This document shows positions 34,147 to 42,862 of a stretch of DNA of 64,000 nucleotides, piece after piece. The position numbers and the translations under genes are program-made. Position 1 is the stretch's first letter. Every line of letters begins with the position of its first letter. Origin of the DNA: Streptomyces chartreusis (GTDB taxonomy: Bacteria > Actinomycetota > Actinomycetes > Streptomycetales > Streptomycetaceae); assembly GCF_008704715.1 (NCBI RefSeq), contig NZ_CP023689.1, positions 4,402,001 to 4,466,000 on the forward strand, read 5' to 3'. A model generated the notes under the pieces. The model was not told the origin of the DNA and searched no databases. It saw only the letters and a list, made by a program, of their open reading frames with translations.

Positions 34147-35085
34147 TCAGTAGCCCTGGTTGGGCGGGTACTGCTGGTTCTGCTGGTTCTGCTGTCCGCC
34201 GTAGGGCTGCTGCTGGCCGTAGCCCTGGGGGTACTGCTGGGCGTACGGCTGCTGGGGCTGGTTGCCGTAGTACTGCTCGTCGTAGCCGTACTGCCGGCCG
34301 TCCTGGTTGCCGTAGTGCTGCTGGTCCTGGTTGCCGTACGACGGGTCCTGGTTGCCGTAGGGCTGCTGGGGCCGGTCGTCGGAGGGGATGCGGCGCAGCT
34401 GGGTCGTCGCGTCGTCCATCTGCTGGTGCTGGGGCTGTGCGGCGGCGGGAGCCTCGGCCGCGGCGCGCTTCTTCTTGGCGCGCTCGCGCAGGACCTCGAT
34501 GATGATCGGGACCACGGAGACGAGGACGATCAGGATCAGGATCGCCTCGACGTTCGTCTTGATGAACGTGATCTGGCCGAGCCAGTAGCCCGCGAGCGTG
34601 ACGCCGGTGCCCCAGGCGATGCCGCCGATGACGTTGTACGTGAGGAACGTGGCGTACCTCATGCGGCCGGCGCCCGCCACGATGGGGGCGAAGGTGCGCA
34701 CGATCGGCACGAAGCGGGCCAGCACGATCGCCTTGGGCCCGTACTTCTCCATGAACTCGTGGGCCTTCTCCAGGTTCTCCTGTTTGAAGAGCTTGGAGTT
34801 GGGCCGGCTGAACAGCTTCGGGCCGAAGAACTTGCCGATCATGTAGCCGACCTGGTCGCCGATGACGGCCGCCAGGACGATGAGCGTGCAGACCAGCCAC
34901 AGCGGCTGGCTGATGTAGTTCCCCTCGGCCACGAACAGACCCGCCGTGAACAGCAGGGAGTCCCCGGGCAGGAACGCGAAGAGACCGGACTCGGCGAAGA
35001 CGATCAGCAGGATGCCTGGGAGGCTGAAGGTCTCGATCAGATAGTCCGGGCTGAGCCACTCGGGGCCGAGCGCAAGCGTGGTCAC
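34147..35085 (-). CDS. DedA family membrane protein
   Basis: 312 residues. DedA core (about 1-215): FAESGLFAFLPGDSLLFTAG with the acidic/Pro re-entrant motif, KYGPKAIVLARFVPIVRTFAP with the family's conserved arginines, and GGIAWGTGVTLAGYWLG. DedA proteins include the undecaprenyl-phosphate and phospholipid flippases (UptA/DedA), so lipid-carrier recycling is likely. The last ~85 residues are a Gln/Asn/Tyr/Gly-rich tail with repeated YGNQD/YGNQP motifs, very unlike the core. ATG or GTG start at 35085. Confidence 0.9.
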   Translation of the reverse strand: MTTLALGPEWLSPDYLIETFSLPGILLIVFAESGLFAFLPGDSLLFTAGLFVAEGNYISQPLWLVCTLIVLAAVIGDQVGYMIGKFFGPKLFSRPNSKLFKQENLEKAHEFMEKYGPKAIVLARFVPIVRTFAPIVAGAGRMRYATFLTYNVIGGIAWGTGVTLAGYWLGQITFIKTNVEAILILIVLVSVVPIIIEVLRERAKKKRAAAEAPAAAQPQHQQMDDATTQLRRIPSDDRPQQPYGNQDPSYGNQDQQHYGNQDGRQYGYDEQYYGNQPQQPYAQQYPQGYGQQQPYGGQQNQQNQQYPPNQGY

Positions 35086-35222
35086 GGGATTGTGGCTCCT
35101 GCGGGGAAGGGGCGGGCGGGCTGTGACTGGCGGGTCAAAAATATCAACGCTGCGCCGGTCGCCCAGGTTCCATTGACCCGTTCAGGATGCACTGTGCGCC
35201 CGCTGGGACAAAGCTGTGAGCC

Positions 35223-35588
35223 ATGGGCATCGAAGAGTACGGCGGCGGGCAGGGGCCCCGCCCTGACGTTCTGGTAGTGACCACGAACGACATTCCCGGC
35301 CATCGGGTCACGGAGGTCATCGGTGAGGTCTTCGGACTGACCGTGCGCTCCCGGCACGTCGGCAGTCAGATCGGCGCCGGGCTGAAGTCGCTGGTCGGCG
35401 GTGAGCTCAAAGGGCTCACCAAGACGCTCGTGGAGACCCGTAACCAGGCCATGGAGCGGCTCGTCGAGCAGGCACGCGCGCGTGGCGCGAACGCTGTGCT
35501 GGCGTTCCGCTTCGACGTGACCGAGGCGGCCGACGTGGGCACCGAGGTGTGCGCCTACGGGACCGCGGTGGTCCTGGCCCGGGAGTAG
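35223..35588 (+). CDS. YbjQ/UPF0145 (heavy-metal-binding domain) protein
   Basis: 121 residues, ATG at 35223. VVTTNDIPGHRVTEVIGEVFGLTVRS, ETRNQAMERLVEQARARGANAV and a closing TEVCAYGTAVVL are the family's landmarks. These small proteins form ring-like pentamers; function unsettled. Convergent with tipA, with only 16 bases between stops. Confidence 0.9.
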   Translation: MGIEEYGGGQGPRPDVLVVTTNDIPGHRVTEVIGEVFGLTVRSRHVGSQIGAGLKSLVGGELKGLTKTLVETRNQAMERLVEQARARGANAVLAFRFDVTEAADVGTEVCAYGTAVVLARE

Positions 35589-35604
35589 GGCCCGGGCCAG
35601 GACG

Positions 35605-36039
35605 TCAGGAGGAGTGCCGGGCCGCGTTCGCGAGGATCGCGGCCCGCAGGTGCTCGGCGAGGCCGGGACGCATGGTGTCGTAGAACGCCTTGAAGCGTTC
35701 GTCGGCGACGTACATCTCGGCGAGGCACTGGTGCATCTCGTAGCCGCACTCGTAGTACCAGCCGCTGATGTGCTGCCGGTGTTCCTCGGCCAGGTCCATG
35801 GCGCCCTCACCGGTGGGCGGTTCACCGGCGGCCATCAGGGCGACGTAGCGCTCGCTCCACTCGTTCGCCTCCGCCTGCAGCCTCTTCCAGTCCTCCTTGG
35901 TGTAGGTCGCGGCGCGGCGCTGTGACTCGGCGTACGACTCCGTGCCGCCCCAGCGCCGTTCCGCCTCCTCGGCGTACTGCTCCGGGTCCTTGTCGCCGAA
36001 GACCTCGAAGCGCTCCTCCGGCGTCAGATTGATTCCCAT
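35605..36039 (-). CDS. TipAS: internal-start form of TipA
   Basis: The same stop with the in-frame ATG at 36039 (MGINLTPEERFEVFGD) gives 144 residues, exactly the size and start of the TipAS product known from S. lividans, which binds thiopeptides covalently without DNA-binding ability and is made in excess. Confidence 0.8.
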   Translation of the reverse strand: MGINLTPEERFEVFGDKDPEQYAEEAERRWGGTESYAESQRRAATYTKEDWKRLQAEANEWSERYVALMAAGEPPTGEGAMDLAEEHRQHISGWYYECGYEMHQCLAEMYVADERFKAFYDTMRPGLAEHLRAAILANAARHSS

Positions 36040-36366
36040 CGTGCGTGCCTCCATGGCGTGCTCCACGGCCTCCGCCATCTTGCGCAGCTGCTCGATCCGG
36101 GCGGTCAGCAGCTCGTGCTGCCGGCGCAGGTGTTCGCGCGGGTCCGCGGCCGGGTCGTCGAGCAGGGCGGCGACCTCTTCGAGCGGGAAGCCGAGCTCCC
36201 GGTAGAACAGGATCTGCTGCAGCCGGTCGAGGTCGGCGTCGTTGTAACGCCGGTGGCCCGCGTGGCTGCGTTCGCCGGGTACGAGCAGGCCGATGTCGTC
36301 GTAGTGGTGCAGGGTGCGCACCGTGACGCCGGCGAAGCCCGCGACCTGTCCCACGGAGTAGCTCAC
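35605..36366 (-). CDS. tipA: TipA: MerR-family thiopeptide-responsive regulator (TipAL)
   Basis: 253 residues, the known TipAL length. The MerR winged helix is at the N-terminus (YSVGQVAGFAGVTVRTLHHY), followed by a coiled coil and the TipAS antibiotic-binding globin-like domain. Cys207 and Cys214, the pair that reacts with thiostrepton-type dehydroalanines, are both present (YECGYEMHQC). GTG start at 36366 behind GGGAGCGG. An internal ATG at 36039 would give the 144-residue TipAS form. Activates its own promoter on binding thiopeptides. Confidence 0.96.
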   Translation of the reverse strand: MSYSVGQVAGFAGVTVRTLHHYDDIGLLVPGERSHAGHRRYNDADLDRLQQILFYRELGFPLEEVAALLDDPAADPREHLRRQHELLTARIEQLRKMAEAVEHAMEARTMGINLTPEERFEVFGDKDPEQYAEEAERRWGGTESYAESQRRAATYTKEDWKRLQAEANEWSERYVALMAAGEPPTGEGAMDLAEEHRQHISGWYYECGYEMHQCLAEMYVADERFKAFYDTMRPGLAEHLRAAILANAARHSS

Positions 36367-36393
36367 TTCCGCTCCCTTCTCGGTTCGCGTTCC

Positions 36394-36424
36394 ACACTGA
36401 GGCCTCACGCGGCGTGAGGTGCAA
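36394..36424 (-). promoter_or_regulatory. tipA promoter with TipAL operator
   Basis: On the minus strand: -35 TTGCAC (36424-36419), 19-base spacer, -10 CAGTGT (36399-36394). The spacer contains a perfect inverted repeat CCTCACGC / GCGTGAGG (36403-36419) with one central base. The overlong 19-base spacer with a dyad is the MerR-type architecture, and the sequence closely follows the known ptipA promoter. It lies 28 bases upstream of the tipA GTG and only 31 bases from the divergent glutamate decarboxylase start. Confidence 0.92.
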
Positions 36425-36454
36425 GCCGGGCAACGCGGAACTACCGTCGATTAC

Positions 36455-37873
36455 ATGCCACTGCATCGTGGGAACACCGAGGCCTCGGACGGGGACGGCC
36501 CGCGCAGGCTGTCCGTCAACCCGTTCTTCGGCGAGGCGAACCCGGTCGGCGGGATGACCGAGGCTCCCCCCAGGCATCGACTGCCCGACGCCCCCATGGC
36601 GCCTTCGTCCGCCTATCAGGTGGTGCACGACGAGCTGATGCTCGACGGCAACTCACGGCTCAACCTCGCCACGTTCGTCACGACGTGGATGGAGCCCCAG
36701 GCGAACGCGCTGATGGCCGAGTGCCGCGACAAGAACATGATCGACAAGGACGAGTATCCACGCACCGCCGAGCTGGAGCGGCGCTGTGTGGCGATGCTCG
36801 CCGACCTGTGGAACGCGCCCGACCCGTCGTCGGCCGTGGGCTGCTCCACCACCGGCTCCAGCGAGGCGTGCATGCTCGCCGGGATGGCGCTGAAGCGGCG
36901 CTGGATGCGGCGCAACGCCGACCGCTACCCGGGGGCGCGCCCCAACCTGGTCATGGGCATCAACGTCCAGGTCTGCTGGGACAAGTTCTGCAACTTCTGG
37001 GAGGTGGAGCCGCGGCTGGTCCCGATGGAGGGCGAGCGGTTCCATCTCGATCCGCAGGCGGCGGCCGAGCTGTGCGACGAGAACACCATCGGCGTCGTGG
37101 GGATCCTGGGCTCGACCTTCGACGGTTCCTACGAGCCGATCGCGGACCTGTGCGCCGCGCTCGACACCGTTCAGGAGCGCACCGGCCTCGATGTCCCGGT
37201 GCATGTCGACGGGGCGTCCGGGGGGATGGTGGCGCCGTTCCTGGACGAGGATCTGGAGTGGGACTTCCGGCTGCCGAGGGTCGCCTCGATCAACAGCTCG
37301 GGGCACAAGTACGGCCTGGTCTACCCGGGTGTCGGCTGGGCCCTGTGGCGGGACAAGGAGGCGCTGCCCGAGGAACTGGTGTTCCGGGTCAACTATCTGG
37401 GCGGCGACATGCCGACGTTCGCGCTGAACTTCTCCCGGCCGGGCGCGCAGGTCGTGGCTCAGTACTACTCGTTCCTGCGGTTGGGGCGGGAGGGGTACCG
37501 GGCCGTGCAGCAGGCCGCGCGGGACGTGGCCGGGCAGGTCGCCGAGGCCGTGGAGAAGCTCGGCGACTTCCGGCTGCTGACCAGGGGCGACCAGTTGCCC
37601 GTGTTCGCGTTCACCACGGCCCCGGACGTGACGGCGTACGACGTCTTCGACGTGTCGCGGCGGATGCGTGAGGCGGGCTGGCTGGTTCCGGCGTACACCT
37701 TCCCGCCGCACCGCGAGGACCTGTCGGTGCTGCGGGTGGTCTGCCGCAACGGCTTCTCCACCGATCTCGCCGAGCTGTTCGTGGAGGACCTGAGCCGGTC
37801 CCTGCCGGAGCTGCGCCGGCAGCCGCGCCCCGCCACCCATGACAAGGGCGCGGCCACCGGGTTCCACCACTAG
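36455..37873 (+). CDS. gadB: Glutamate decarboxylase
   Basis: PLP enzyme converting glutamate to GABA with proton consumption. 472 residues; VGCSTTGSSEACMLAGMALK, HVDGASGGMVAPF, and the PLP-lysine in INSSGHKYGLVYPG are conserved, with FRVNYLGGDMPTFALNFSRP beyond. ATG 36455 chosen because the frame upstream runs into the tipA promoter. The intergenic space with tipA is so short that both promoters must overlap; whether thiopeptides affect gad is open. Confidence 0.95.
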   Translation: MPLHRGNTEASDGDGPRRLSVNPFFGEANPVGGMTEAPPRHRLPDAPMAPSSAYQVVHDELMLDGNSRLNLATFVTTWMEPQANALMAECRDKNMIDKDEYPRTAELERRCVAMLADLWNAPDPSSAVGCSTTGSSEACMLAGMALKRRWMRRNADRYPGARPNLVMGINVQVCWDKFCNFWEVEPRLVPMEGERFHLDPQAAAELCDENTIGVVGILGSTFDGSYEPIADLCAALDTVQERTGLDVPVHVDGASGGMVAPFLDEDLEWDFRLPRVASINSSGHKYGLVYPGVGWALWRDKEALPEELVFRVNYLGGDMPTFALNFSRPGAQVVAQYYSFLRLGREGYRAVQQAARDVAGQVAEAVEKLGDFRLLTRGDQLPVFAFTTAPDVTAYDVFDVSRRMREAGWLVPAYTFPPHREDLSVLRVVCRNGFSTDLAELFVEDLSRSLPELRRQPRPATHDKGAATGFHH

Positions 37874-37891
37874 CGGGTCACGGGCGGACCG

Positions 37892-38653
37892 TCAGCGGCT
37901 CAGACGCGCGAACCGCCGCACCGCCAGCGGGAAGAACACCGCGAGGAGCAGCAGCGGCCAGACGACGGCCGGCAAGAGGTGCTCGGTGCCGGTGCCGCGG
38001 AACAGGTCGCGTGCGGCGGTCGCCGTGTGGGACATCGGGTTCCACTCGACGACGGTGCCCAGCCAGCCGGGCATGGACCCGGGCAGGGCGAGGGCGTTGG
38101 ACAGGAAGCCGACCGGCCAGACCAGGATCTGCACGGCCTGCACCAGTTCCGGCTTGCCGGCCACCAGGGCCAGGTGGATGCCGATCCACAGCATGGCGAA
38201 GCGGAACAGCAGGAGCAGTCCCACGGCGCCCAGGAAGGCCACCGGCCCGCCGTCCGCGCGCCAGCCGAGCGCGAACCCGACCCCCATGAGGGCCAGCAGG
38301 GCCAGCGCCGACTGGAGCATGTCGGCGATCGAACGGCCCACCAGGACGGCCCCGTTGGTCATCGGCATGGACCGGAAGCGGTCGATCACGCCCTTGTTGA
38401 GGTCCTGGGTGACCGCGATCATCGTGCCCTCAAGGCCGAAGGCCATCGTGAGCGCGAGCATCCCGGGCAGGAGGTAGTCGATGTAGGAGCCCTCGACACC
38501 GCGTCCGCCGCCGATGAGGTAGCCGAACATCAGCAGCAGCATCACGGGGAAGAACAGGGCGACGACGACCTGGACGGGCTGGCGCGCCCAATGGGCGAGC
38601 TCGCGGCGGGTCATGGTCCAGGAGTCGGCCAGGGCGTAGGCGTTCGTGCTCAT
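37892..38653 (-). CDS. ABC-2 type transporter permease (DrrB-like)
   Basis: 253 residues with six transmembrane helices and the ABC-2 pattern: LAHWARQPVQVVVALFFPVM at helix 1, ERFRSMPM-type loop (IDRFRSMPMTNGAVLVGR) and GFLSNALALPGSMPGWL before the last helices with WNPMSHTATAARDL. Couples with the overlapping ATPase gene (ATGA) to make a daunorubicin/multidrug-type exporter. Controlled by the adjacent PadR protein. Confidence 0.92.
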   Translation of the reverse strand: MSTNAYALADSWTMTRRELAHWARQPVQVVVALFFPVMLLLMFGYLIGGGRGVEGSYIDYLLPGMLALTMAFGLEGTMIAVTQDLNKGVIDRFRSMPMTNGAVLVGRSIADMLQSALALLALMGVGFALGWRADGGPVAFLGAVGLLLLFRFAMLWIGIHLALVAGKPELVQAVQILVWPVGFLSNALALPGSMPGWLGTVVEWNPMSHTATAARDLFRGTGTEHLLPAVVWPLLLLAVFFPLAVRRFARLSR

Positions 38654-39630
38654 GCGGGCTCCTTCACTCGGTTGTCGTCCCCGGTGAGGTGCAGGAACAC
38701 CTCGTCCAGCGTCGGGCGCCGCAGGGCCACGTCCTCGGCCTCGATCCCGGCCGCCTCCAGGGCCCGTACGACGCCGGAGAGCGCCGCCATCCGGTCGGTG
38801 ACCCGGGCGCTGAGCAGCCGGCGGTCGGCATCGACGGAGACGGCGTCCTTCGGTACGGGCAACAGGGCCACGGCGGCGCCCAGTTGCCCGGCATCGCGCA
38901 GGACGACGTCGATGCGGTCGCCGCCGGTGAGCGCCTTGAGCTCGTCGGCCGTGCCGTCGGCGGTGACCCGGCCGGCGTCGACGACCGAGATGCGGTCGGC
39001 GAGCTGGTCGGCCTCCTCCAGGTACTGGGTGGTGAGCAGGACCGTGGTGCCGCCGCCGACCAGGGAGCGGACGGCGGACCAGACCTCGGCGCGGCCGCGC
39101 GGGTCGAGTCCGGTGGTGGGTTCGTCCAGGAACAGCACCTGCGGGTCGGTGCCGTGCCGGTTGCCGATGAGCGAGGCGGCCAGATCCAGCCGGCGCCGCA
39201 TGCCTCCGCTGTACTGCTTGACCGGCTTGCGGCCGGTGTCGGCCAGGCCGAAGCGCTCCAGGAGCTCGCCGGCGCGCACGCCTGCGCGCCGGCCGCCGAG
39301 GTGGTGCAGGCGGCCGAACATCTCCAGGTTCTGCCGGCCGTCCAGTTCCTCGTCCAGGGCCGCGTGCTGGCCGAGGAGGCCGATGCGCAGGCGCACCTCG
39401 TACGCCTGGCGGACCGCGTCGTGCCCGGCCACCTCGACGCGGCCGCTGTCCGGCCGCAGCAGAGTGGACAGGATGCGGACCAGGGTGGTCTTGCCCGCGC
39501 CGTTCGGGCCGAGCACTCCGTGCACGGTGCCGGCCGCGACCGTAAGGTCGAGCCCGTCCAGTGCGTTCTTGCCGGCTTTGCCGCCGTACCTCTTGCGTGC
39601 CCCTTCGACGATGATCGCCGTGTCGGCCAC
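38650..39630 (-). CDS. ABC transporter ATP-binding protein (DrrA-like)
   Basis: 326 residues: Walker A LGPNGAGKTTLVR, Q-loop LLGQHAALDEEL, signature YSGGMRRRLDLA, Walker B VLFLDEPTTGLD, H-loop LLTTQYLEEADQL, and the C-terminal DrrA extension ending RRPTLDEVFLHLTG. GTG start at 39630, seven bases after AAGGGG. First gene of the exporter operon; a TTGACT (17) TAGCTT promoter lies upstream between two PadR operators. Confidence 0.94.
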   Translation of the reverse strand: MADTAIIVEGARKRYGGKAGKNALDGLDLTVAAGTVHGVLGPNGAGKTTLVRILSTLLRPDSGRVEVAGHDAVRQAYEVRLRIGLLGQHAALDEELDGRQNLEMFGRLHHLGGRRAGVRAGELLERFGLADTGRKPVKQYSGGMRRRLDLAASLIGNRHGTDPQVLFLDEPTTGLDPRGRAEVWSAVRSLVGGGTTVLLTTQYLEEADQLADRISVVDAGRVTADGTADELKALTGGDRIDVVLRDAGQLGAAVALLPVPKDAVSVDADRRLLSARVTDRMAALSGVVRALEAAGIEAEDVALRRPTLDEVFLHLTGDDNRVKEPA

Positions 39631-39645
39631 TGAGAACCCCTTCGC

Positions 39646-39661
39646 TAGTCAAACTTGACTA
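39646..39661. promoter_or_regulatory. Proximal PadR-type operator
   Basis: TAGTCAAACTTGACTA: 7-base arms TAGTCAA/TTGACTA around AC. It lies between the -10 element and the ribosome-binding site of the DrrA-like gene, where bound repressor would block transcription start. Confidence 0.75.
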
Positions 39662-39691
39662 CCAGCCCGAAGCTAATACCCCGCAATCGGT

Positions 39692-39707
39692 TAGTCAAAC
39701 TTGATTA
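39692..39707. promoter_or_regulatory. Distal PadR-type operator
   Basis: TAGTCAAACTTGATTA, the same motif as 39646-39661 with one arm mismatch, 46 bases away. It includes the TTGACT -35 element of the ABC operon (minus strand) and overlaps the padR stop codon. Confidence 0.72.
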
Positions 39708-40346
39708 GTGATCGTCCCCGGGGTGCCGCTCCCCCGTCGCGTACGGGTTGCCCTCGTCATCGGCGAGAACACCGACGAAGGGATCGCCCTCCCCGGCGAA
39801 GATGTATGCGCCGCCCTCGATCCGCCCGATGAGCCCCTGGGTCCACTCGGCCTCGGCGTCGGCGGTGTGGATCCAGAGGTTCATGATCTCGCCGATGTGA
39901 CCGAGCTGGCCGGGACCGGCCTCGGGCACGTAGTGCTCGGTGACGGCGGAGCGCCACTCCTCGATGCGCCGGATGCGCTCCTTGAGCAGGGCGACGGTCT
40001 CGCCGCGCGGCAGGTCGACCATGAAGCCGATGGCCGCCGACTTGACGTCCATCTTCTGGTCGTAGGAGGTCAGCGCCTCGCGGACCAGGCCGAGGTACTC
40101 CTCGACGCCACGGTCGGTGATCTCGTACTCCGTGCGCGGCGGCCCGCCTGCCGTGGACGGCGCGACCTCGTGGGCGTGCAGCAGTCCCTGCTTCGCCATC
40201 TGCTTCAGGGCGTGGTAGATCGAGCCGGGCTTGGCGTTGGACCACTCGTGCGCGCCCCAGTACTCCAGGTCGTTGCGCACCTGGTAGCCGTGGGCACGCC
40301 CGTGCTGGCGCACCGCGCCGAGCACGAGAAGACGGATCGCTGACAT
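39705..40346 (-). CDS. PadR family transcriptional regulator
   Basis: 213 residues. Winged-helix domain at residues 1-90: LLVLGAVRQHGRAHGYQVRN, GSIYHALKQMAKQGLL and TEYEITDRGVEEY, then a helical dimerisation domain. PadR proteins are drug- or phenolic-responsive repressors, often beside exporters. ATG 40346 follows CTGGAG. Its stop overlaps the distal operator, and no terminator separates it from the ABC genes, so readthrough into the exporter is possible. Confidence 0.9.
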   Translation of the reverse strand: MSAIRLLVLGAVRQHGRAHGYQVRNDLEYWGAHEWSNAKPGSIYHALKQMAKQGLLHAHEVAPSTAGGPPRTEYEITDRGVEEYLGLVREALTSYDQKMDVKSAAIGFMVDLPRGETVALLKERIRRIEEWRSAVTEHYVPEAGPGQLGHIGEIMNLWIHTADAEAEWTQGLIGRIEGGAYIFAGEGDPFVGVLADDEGNPYATGERHPGDDH

Positions 40347-40449
40347 GCGCTCCAGGTTAGGTCCGTTACGGGCGGGCGCCGAGGTCAGGCCCCGATGGCG
40401 CACCGTCCGGAAACGGAGCGTGTGCGCCTCGGGGCCGGGCTCGGGACGT

Positions 40450-41910
40450 CTAGAACGGGAAGCCGCTGCGGCCGTGCTGGACGGAGATCCACTTGGTCGT
40501 GGTGAAGGCGTCCAGCATCGTCTCGCCGTTGAGGCGGCCGAGGCCGGAGTGCTTCTCGCCGCCGAAGGGGACGATCGGCTCGTCGTGGACGGTGCCGTCG
40601 TTCACGTGGAACATGCCCGTGTCGATCTGCTTGGCGAAGGCCACACCGCGCTCGATGTCGCCGGTGTGGACGGCACCGCTCAGACCGTAGGGGGTGTCGT
40701 TGACGAGACGTACGGCCTCCTCCTCGCCGTCGAAGGTGAGGAGGAAGGCGACCGGGCCGAAGACCTCCTGCTTCAGCAGGGGCGAGTCGGCCGGGAGGCC
40801 GCTCAGGACCGACGGCCGGACGAGGTTCTCCGTGGTCGTGCCGTGCACCAGCGCCGTGGCACCCTCGGCGATCGCCTGCTCGACGGCGCCCGAGATGGCG
40901 TCCGCCTGGGAGGAGTTGATGACCGGGCCGATGACGGTCTCGGGGTCGCGCGGGTCGCCGGCCTTGAGGGACCTCACCTTGGCGACGAACTTCTCGGTGA
41001 ACTCGTCCGCGACCGAGCGGTCCACGAGGACGCGGTTCGCGGCCATGCAGACCTGGCCCTGGTGGACGTACCGGCTGAAGACGGCCGCGTCGACGGCGTA
41101 GTCGATGTCGGCGTCGTCGAGGACCACGATCGCGCTGTTGCCGCCGAGTTCGAGGACCGAGCGCTTGAAGTGCGAGGCGCAGACGGTGGCGACGTGGCGG
41201 CCGACCTTGTCGGAGCCGGTGAAGGAGATGACCTTCGGGATCGGGTGCTCGATGAAGGCGTCGCCGATCTCGGCGATGTCGGTGATGACGACGTTCAGCA
41301 GACCGGCCGGGAGCCCCGCGTCCTCGAAGATCTTCGCGACCAGGGAGCCGCCGCAGATCGGGGTGTTCTGGTGGGGCTTCAGCACCACGCCGTTGCCGAG
41401 CGCGAGCGCCGGGGCGACCGACTTCAGGGAGAGCAGGAAGGGGAAGTTGAAGGGGCTGATCACGCCCACGACACCGACCGGGACGCGGTAGACGCGGTTC
41501 TCCTTGCCGTCCACCGGGGAGGGCAGGATCCTGCCCTCGGGGCGCAGCGCCAGATGGACCGCCTCACGCAGGAACTCCTTGGCGAGGTGGAGTTCGAACG
41601 CCGCCTTCAACCGGGTGCCGCCGAGCTCGGCGATGATCGCCTCGGCGATGTCCTGCTCACGGTCCTCTATCAGGCGCAGCGCCTTCTCGAAGACGGCACG
41701 GCGGGCGTAGGGATTGGTCGTGGCCCACTGCTTCTGGGCGCGGGCGGCGGCCTTGTAGGCGTCGTCGACCTCGTCGACCGTGGCTATGGTGATCGACGCG
41801 AGCTTCTCGCCGTCGTAGGGATTGAAGTCGATGATGTCCCAGGAGCCTGTACCCGGGCGCCATTCACCGTCGATGTACTGCTGAGCCAGGTCGGTGAAGT
41901 AGGACGACAT
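40450..41910 (-). CDS. Aldehyde dehydrogenase (benzaldehyde/vanillin dehydrogenase-like)
   Basis: NAD(P)-dependent oxidation of aldehydes. 486 residues; SPFNFPFLLSLKSVAPALAL, FTGSDKVGRHVA (cofactor loop), catalytic Glu in LELGGNSA, catalytic Cys in HQGQVCMAANRV and EVFGPV. The HQGQVCM context and N-terminal region resemble aromatic aldehyde dehydrogenases, though substrate is not certain. ATG 41910 preceded by GAGGGATCAC. Confidence 0.9.
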   Translation of the reverse strand: MSSYFTDLAQQYIDGEWRPGTGSWDIIDFNPYDGEKLASITIATVDEVDDAYKAAARAQKQWATTNPYARRAVFEKALRLIEDREQDIAEAIIAELGGTRLKAAFELHLAKEFLREAVHLALRPEGRILPSPVDGKENRVYRVPVGVVGVISPFNFPFLLSLKSVAPALALGNGVVLKPHQNTPICGGSLVAKIFEDAGLPAGLLNVVITDIAEIGDAFIEHPIPKVISFTGSDKVGRHVATVCASHFKRSVLELGGNSAIVVLDDADIDYAVDAAVFSRYVHQGQVCMAANRVLVDRSVADEFTEKFVAKVRSLKAGDPRDPETVIGPVINSSQADAISGAVEQAIAEGATALVHGTTTENLVRPSVLSGLPADSPLLKQEVFGPVAFLLTFDGEEEAVRLVNDTPYGLSGAVHTGDIERGVAFAKQIDTGMFHVNDGTVHDEPIVPFGGEKHSGLGRLNGETMLDAFTTTKWISVQHGRSGFPF

Positions 41911-42001
41911 GTGATCCCTCAATCCCTAGCAGACCCGCGATCGGCACGGCCGCCATCGCGCTCGTCTTCACGGTCTGATCACACGTCATCGTACTTGTGA
42001 T

Positions 42002-42862
42002 TCAAGAGAGTTGAAGGAGACCCCGGAGAAGATCCCGGCTCTCGTCCGGACCCGGACTGTCCTGCTGGAGCTCCTTGAGCGCGGTCTCGTACTGGGCGAC
42101 GTCCTCGTGCTTGTCGAGGTAGAGCGCGGAGGTGAGCTGCTCCAGGTAGACGACGTCCGACAGGTCGGACTCGGGGAAGCTGAGGATCGTGAAGGCGCCG
42201 GACTCGCCGGAGTGGCCGCCGAGGCTGAACGGCATGATCTGCAGCCGTACGTTGGGTCGCTGGGAGATCTCGATCAGGTGCTGGAGCTGGCCGCGCATCA
42301 CCTCGCGGTCGCCGTAGGGACGGCGCAGGGCGGCCTCGTCCAGGACGATGTGGAACTCGGGGGCGTTCTCGGAGAGGAGGTACTTCTGCCGCTCCAGGCG
42401 CAGCGCCACGCGCTTCTCTACGTCGGCCGCGCTCGCGCCCTTCATGCCGCGCCTGACGACCGCGCGGGCGTACGCCTCGGTCTGGAGCAGGCCGTGCACG
42501 AACTGCACCTCATAGGCGCGAATGAGACTTGCGGCGCCCTCCAGGCCGACGTATGTGGGGAACCAGCTGGGCAGGACGTCCGAGTAACTGTGCCACCAGC
42601 CGGCCACGTTGGCCTCGCGGGCGAGGGAGAGGAGCGAGGCGCGCTCCTGTTCGTCCGTGATGCCGTACAGCGTCAGCAGGTCCTCGACGTCCCGTGTCTT
42701 GAAGCTCACCCGGCCCAACTCCATGCGGCTGATCTTCGACTCGGACGCACGGATCGAGTACCCCGCAGCTTCGCGGGTGATCCCGCGCGCCTCCCGCAGT
42801 CGCCTCAGTTGCGAGCCGAGCAGCATGCGCCGCACCACCGATCCGGGCTCTCCCGCGCTCAC
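42002..42862 (-). CDS. XRE-family regulator with DUF5753
   Basis: 286 residues: an N-terminal helix-turn-helix (LRRLREARGITREAAGYSI, SESKISRMELGRVSF) and a C-terminal DUF5753 domain (IRAYEVQFVHGLLQTEAYARA, FHIVLDEAALRRPYG, LSDVVYLEQLTSALYLD). Such proteins pair with small DUF397 proteins in Streptomyces and set developmental or antibiotic control. GTG 42862 with GGGGAGG nine bases upstream. Divergent from the HATPase gene. Confidence 0.92.
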   Translation of the reverse strand: MSAGEPGSVVRRMLLGSQLRRLREARGITREAAGYSIRASESKISRMELGRVSFKTRDVEDLLTLYGITDEQERASLLSLAREANVAGWWHSYSDVLPSWFPTYVGLEGAASLIRAYEVQFVHGLLQTEAYARAVVRRGMKGASAADVEKRVALRLERQKYLLSENAPEFHIVLDEAALRRPYGDREVMRGQLQHLIEISQRPNVRLQIMPFSLGGHSGESGAFTILSFPESDLSDVVYLEQLTSALYLDKHEDVAQYETALKELQQDSPGPDESRDLLRGLLQLS

